25,840 nucleotides of DNA from a virus, in IMG/VR virus record IMGVR_UViG_3300042924_000247, positions 1 to 25,840 of that record; one strand, given 5' to 3'. A program made the translations under genes and the position numbers. The notes under the pieces are model-generated. The model was not told the origin of the DNA. It saw only the letters and a list, made by a program, of their open reading frames with translations, and did not search any database. Of this stretch, positions 21,997 through 25,840 are shown in pieces. Within the stretch, counting starts at the first letter, position 1. Each line of letters starts with the position of its first letter.

Positions 21997-24900
21997 ATGC
22001 CTTTATACGAGATCACAGCGCCTGATGGCCGCACGTATGAAATTGAAGGCCCAGTAGGCGCAACCCAAAGACAGGTTGAAGCTGAGGTGCTTCGTCAGTT
22101 TCCTATGGCGGGCAAGACCACACAAGAACTAAAAGATGCGCCCAGCGCTCCCAGTAAGTTGAAAGACGTGGGTCTTGCTGCCAAGCAAGGTTTAGCAGGT
22201 GGCCTTCAGTCTCTGACTAACTTGTTTGGTGTTGACAATGCGGCCTCTCAGTATTTAGGTGGTGTACAGCAGTCTGCGTTTGAGGGACTATCCCCCGCCC
22301 GTCAAGAAGAAATTGCCCGTCGCCAAGAGCTGATTGAGCGCTCCGGCGGTGATGTGAGTTCTAAGGTTGGTAGCTTCTTAGAGGCTCCGCTGCAAACGGG
22401 TGTGCAGGCATTGGCAGGAAGCATCCCAATCATTGCAGGTAGTTTCATCCCCGGTGGTCAAGTTGCCGCTGGTGCAAGTCTGGGTGCAAGAGCCTTGGCA
22501 GGGGCAAGAGGCGCAGGCGGTATTGGTGGATTGATGGGTGTCGGAGGCCAGAAAGGCCAAGACTACGAGGCCGTTAAACAGGCCCTGTTGGCGCAGGGCG
22601 AGTCCCCTGAAGTGGCTGAACAAAAGGCTCAAGAGGCCGCTCAGTTCTCATTACAGAATCTGCCCCGTCAGGCGGTGGCAGGTGGAGCAGGTGCATTAGA
22701 GGGTGTGTTTGGTATTGAAAGCATTCTTGCCAACGCAGCCAGAAAAGTCAGTAAAGGCACTGGAGCGCCATCCCTTGACGCTCCTACCTATCGCAAGGCA
22801 GTTGGCCTGTCTGTATTAGGTGAGTCGATACCTGAAGCTGTACAGGCTGCGGTTGGTCAGGTGGGCACTAACGTCGCCTTAAACCAAGCTGGTATCAGTA
22901 AAGATTTAACGGAAGGGCTGGCCGGAACGGTCGCTCACGACGCTTTGGTCGGTGCTGTATTAGGTCTGGCTGTGTCTCCTCTACAGATGTCTAATCTGCA
23001 ACGAGAGCAAAAACAAGCACAGGCCGCTGAACAAGCCAAGAAGCAGGCCGCCTTTGACAAAGAACTCAAAGATCTGAATGACAAAGCAGCGGCAGAGCGT
23101 GCTGTTCTTCAGAAGCAGACTGATGAAATCCAACAGCAAATGGGGCAAACTCTTGCCCTGCCCGCCCCTGCTCAGATCCTTGAACCAGAAGAGGTGACTC
23201 CGCCTTTACAGAACCCCATAGGTAATCTGACCCCCGATGAGCTTGGCCCTGAAGTCACTCAGTACGTTAATAAATACCGCAAAGACAACAAGCTACCCCT
23301 GTTGCAGTCTTACTCCATAGAAGACATCAAAGCAACAATGACCGCAGTCAATCCAGAGGGCGAGAAAGCTGCTCTGGATTCTATTTTGACAGCCAAGACA
23401 GGCTACTCCGGTACAGAAACTTACACGCCCGAGAATGTCATTGACGCCGCAGTGGAAAAGAACGTTGCCACAGATACCAAAGGTTTCAACGACTTCTTGG
23501 CCAGAACCACTGGTGTAAACAACCTAGAAGAGATGTCGCAGCCGCAGCTCTATGCTGCGTTTAAAGCACTCAAAGACTTACCGGCCAACACAACCGGGGA
23601 GCAGATTGTGCTACCCACAGGTAGCAACTCCTCTAGCGTGCCTCCGGCTAAAACAACTCTGCCAGAAGGCTATGACATTGTTGAGAAACAACTCAAAGAG
23701 GGCGAAGCACCAGAAGGCTTTGCCATCACTCCAGAGGGCCGAGGTAAACCTTTAACTACGGTCATCAATCAAGCTGACGTGCAAGCGGAAATTGACCGCT
23801 TAACTGGGCCTCGTCAAAAAGAAGCCGCCAAGGCTTTGGACGAAGCTCTGAAGTACGAAGCATCTGTACTCAAGAGCCGTGGCCGACTAGATGAAATGGT
23901 GGCTCGTGGTGAAGCGGATACAGAAGCTTACGCCAAGGCGCAAGCCCGTCAAAAGAATATTGAGAAAATTCTTGATGATCGCAGGAATGCGCTGTATGAC
24001 AAAGTAGAAGAATTTTCTACGCCATTACAAGGCAAACCTTTTGGTAAAAGAAACCTTGCCCGCTCTGGATTTACGATTGTCAAAGACGGCAAAGAAACAG
24101 CTACATTCCCTACCCGTCAGGCCGCAGAAGAAAGCATTCTGACAGAACTGCCTGATGATGTTCTAGAGTCTATTGTGTCTTCTACGAAGTCTGGTGGCTT
24201 TGCACAGCGTGCCGCTGCCGAACAAAACCGACGAGTCAGCCCACCCAAAGAGGGTAAGAAGGTTTCTGAGGTTCTTAGAAAAATAGAAGAAGAAAAAGCT
24301 AAGAAGCTAGAGCCTACACCAGAAGCTAAAGCACAGATGGCCGAGGTCGAGGCCAAGCTCAAACCTATTCTGAAACAGTTTGGACTTGGCGATGTCAAGC
24401 TGAACTTAGTAGAAAAATTGGACGCAGAAGGCTCCTACAACGACAGCCTGATCGAGATTGCTTTAAGTGAAAAGAACCCTGTCAGGGTTCTGCGCCATGA
24501 GTCTATCCATGCCCTAAAGGATTTGAAGTTCTTCAGCCCTGAGCAGTGGACTGCCCTGACCCGCATGGCCAAGGATCAGTGGATTGATAAATACCTCAAG
24601 AGCAGAAACGCGGATTACAAGGGCCAGAAAATGTCCCGCTACGACGCCTATGTTGACCTGTACAAGGGCGACATGGAGAAGGTTACAGAAGAAGCAATCG
24701 CTGATGCGTTTGCTGATTTTGACAGCTCCAAAGCGCCGCCGGGAATGCTGGCTGCGCTGCTTAAGCGTTTAAACGACTTCTTTGTTGCGCTGCGTAATGC
24801 ATTGAACGACGCAGGCTTCCAAACCTTTGAAGATGTGTTTGGCAAGATTGAGCGTGGCGAGTTGAAGGCTGGCACAGCTACAAAGGGTGGCCCACGCCTA

Positions 24901-25840
24901 AGCGTCAAAGAGTATCAGACGCAAATGAAGCAGGCCAAGGCTTACGAAAAAGCAAACGGCATCATGCCGTATGTGTCTGAGCCTATAGATGAACTGCCGA
25001 CTGATTCACCACGTTTCTCTTTACAGAGTTACAACCCTGACAAGCATCTGTCTTTTGATCCTACGCTAGGCGTGCCGATTAATAAGGACGGAACCGTTAC
25101 TGTTTATTACCACACCACCAAAGAAAATGCCCTGCGTATTGCACAGAACCGGATGATTCCGTCTGACGGTCGCGCATTAATCTTTTTGACCAATGAGTCT
25201 GGCGGTGATGCCATCTTGAAGAACCGTGGTAACTTTGATCAAGATTTAGACGGTAGCACCGTCTTGGTTTACGTCACGCCCGATCAGCTTCAGGTTGATG
25301 AAGAGTATGACAATGGCCGCAGAGACTTCTTTATTCCATTGGCAGAAGGTGATTACTTTGCCAAGAAGATGAAGTTGCAGTCTATACAGAAAAGCCGCAA
25401 AGAACCGATTACGGATGACTTCTTGTATTCCGATCACGAAGAACGTATTACTAGGGCTGTCAACGATTACAAAGCCGCCACTCCCACAGAACGCCGTAAG
25501 CTAGTTGCTACCGCCCGCAAGCTTCTTAAGAAAGAGCACAACGTTGGCAGTCTGTTAACTGAGAATGGCAAGCTAGAAAAGACCCGTATCGGTGACTACA
25601 ACATCTCCTATGATGGCAACAGCGTGGCCTCGCAGGGCTTGGGTTTGGCTTCTGCCCAAAAGATTACAGACAAAGTAAACACATGCCCCCGCTCCGCTAT
25701 CTGCGAAGGCTTGTGCCTTGGCGAAACATCAGGTGGTAACTTCATGTTTGGCGGGGCGGCTCAAGAAGACGTGGGTGACATTGAGAAGAGTGCATTCCGT
25801 GCGGGCGCACGCATGATGCAGTACCTCAAAACAGAAGCTT
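21997..25840 (+). CDS. Polyvalent protein with HExxH metallopeptidase-like and possible ART-like segments, 3' end missing
   Basis: The frame is open from ATG 21997 to the right edge, at least 1281 residues. The N-terminus 'MPLYEITAPDGRTYEIEGP' and 'GATQRQVEAEVLRQFP' is common in phage ejection proteins. Residues about 125-185 are Ala/Gly-rich and hydrophobic. A long charged helical region covers about 330-800. HESIH (834-838) with a downstream EEAIADAF (898-905) fits a gluzincin-like metallopeptidase. 'GTVTVYYHTTKENALRI' (1032-1048), IFLTNES (1062-1068) and RDFFIPL (1109-1115) resemble the ADP-ribosyltransferase-like domain of polyvalent proteins. A cysteine cluster C1230, C1236, C1240 follows. 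Polyvalent proteins are thought to be co-injected with DNA to counter host defences. The overall architecture is fairly secure; individual domain names are tentative. Confidence 0.65.
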   Translation, partial: MPLYEITAPDGRTYEIEGPVGATQRQVEAEVLRQFPMAGKTTQELKDAPSAPSKLKDVGLAAKQGLAGGLQSLTNLFGVDNAASQYLGGVQQSAFEGLSPARQEEIARRQELIERSGGDVSSKVGSFLEAPLQTGVQALAGSIPIIAGSFIPGGQVAAGASLGARALAGARGAGGIGGLMGVGGQKGQDYEAVKQALLAQGESPEVAEQKAQEAAQFSLQNLPRQAVAGGAGALEGVFGIESILANAARKVSKGTGAPSLDAPTYRKAVGLSVLGESIPEAVQAAVGQVGTNVALNQAGISKDLTEGLAGTVAHDALVGAVLGLAVSPLQMSNLQREQKQAQAAEQAKKQAAFDKELKDLNDKAAAERAVLQKQTDEIQQQMGQTLALPAPAQILEPEEVTPPLQNPIGNLTPDELGPEVTQYVNKYRKDNKLPLLQSYSIEDIKATMTAVNPEGEKAALDSILTAKTGYSGTETYTPENVIDAAVEKNVATDTKGFNDFLARTTGVNNLEEMSQPQLYAAFKALKDLPANTTGEQIVLPTGSNSSSVPPAKTTLPEGYDIVEKQLKEGEAPEGFAITPEGRGKPLTTVINQADVQAEIDRLTGPRQKEAAKALDEALKYEASVLKSRGRLDEMVARGEADTEAYAKAQARQKNIEKILDDRRNALYDKVEEFSTPLQGKPFGKRNLARSGFTIVKDGKETATFPTRQAAEESILTELPDDVLESIVSSTKSGGFAQRAAAEQNRRVSPPKEGKKVSEVLRKIEEEKAKKLEPTPEAKAQMAEVEAKLKPILKQFGLGDVKLNLVEKLDAEGSYNDSLIEIALSEKNPVRVLRHESIHALKDLKFFSPEQWTALTRMAKDQWIDKYLKSRNADYKGQKMSRYDAYVDLYKGDMEKVTEEAIADAFADFDSSKAPPGMLAALLKRLNDFFVALRNALNDAGFQTFEDVFGKIERGELKAGTATKGGPRLSVKEYQTQMKQAKAYEKANGIMPYVSEPIDELPTDSPRFSLQSYNPDKHLSFDPTLGVPINKDGTVTVYYHTTKENALRIAQNRMIPSDGRALIFLTNESGGDAILKNRGNFDQDLDGSTVLVYVTPDQLQVDEEYDNGRRDFFIPLAEGDYFAKKMKLQSIQKSRKEPITDDFLYSDHEERITRAVNDYKAATPTERRKLVATARKLLKKEHNVGSLLTENGKLEKTRIGDYNISYDGNSVASQGLGLASAQKITDKVNTCPRSAICEGLCLGETSGGNFMFGGAAQEDVGDIEKSAFRAGARMMQYLKTEA

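Overview
The window is a stretch of the late, virion-building region of a tailed bacteriophage (Caudoviricetes), most likely a podovirus. Every credible gene lies on the + strand. Genes abut or overlap by 1 to 4 bases at most junctions (ATGA, TAATG, GTGA and TTGA overlaps), there is no gene-free stretch longer than about 20 bases, and I saw no tRNA, insertion sequence, integrase or CRISPR array. The podovirus call rests on proteins resembling the P22 tail-closure set (an adaptor of gp4 type and a DNA-stabilisation protein of gp10 type), on a second adaptor of SU10 type, and on the absence of a tail tube, sheath or classical tape-measure gene. The host cannot be read from this window. The many small Lys/Gly-rich and low-complexity virion proteins resemble those of environmental, especially freshwater, phages; that is an impression from memory, not a search result.

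Layout. (1) 1-2619: small basic proteins (one cut by the window edge), a two-gene DUF5872-like pair, the first head-tail adaptor, a zinc-ribbon protein and two more tiny Lys/Gly-rich proteins. (2) 2616-4456: a second adaptor and two beta-rich putative virion proteins. (3) 4458-9218: fibre and adhesin block, made of a 20-residue-repeat protein, a fibre with a 58-residue duplication, an Ig/FN3/polyglycine adhesin, a fibre-assembly-like protein and a 2-oxoglutarate/Fe(II) oxygenase-like protein. (4) 9221-11273: lysis island of five or six very small or membrane-anchored proteins, a GTA-type holin and a GH24 lysozyme. Three of these ORFs are under 55 codons and easily missed. (5) 11282-13447: gp10-like stabilisation protein and a small companion. 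(6) 13457-25840: putative ejection or internal-virion proteins, namely a 1693-residue low-complexity giant, three further proteins, and the start of a polyvalent protein (at least 1281 residues) that carries an HExxH metallopeptidase-like motif, a possible ADP-ribosyltransferase-like segment and a cysteine cluster, and runs off the right edge.

How the parts fit. The adaptors and gp10-like protein would close the portal after packaging. The fibre block would recognise the host. The lysis island would release progeny. The last block would supply proteins that enter the cell with the DNA, the polyvalent protein being the best candidate for acting on host targets early in infection.

The most unusual signals are a short C-terminal Lys/Gly motif shared by three separate tiny proteins, a Gly-Gly linear motif recurring in unrelated virion proteins, a 51-residue module repeated within and between two putative ejection genes, an 18-copy 12-bp coding array with two homogenised sub-blocks, and the multi-domain polyvalent protein.
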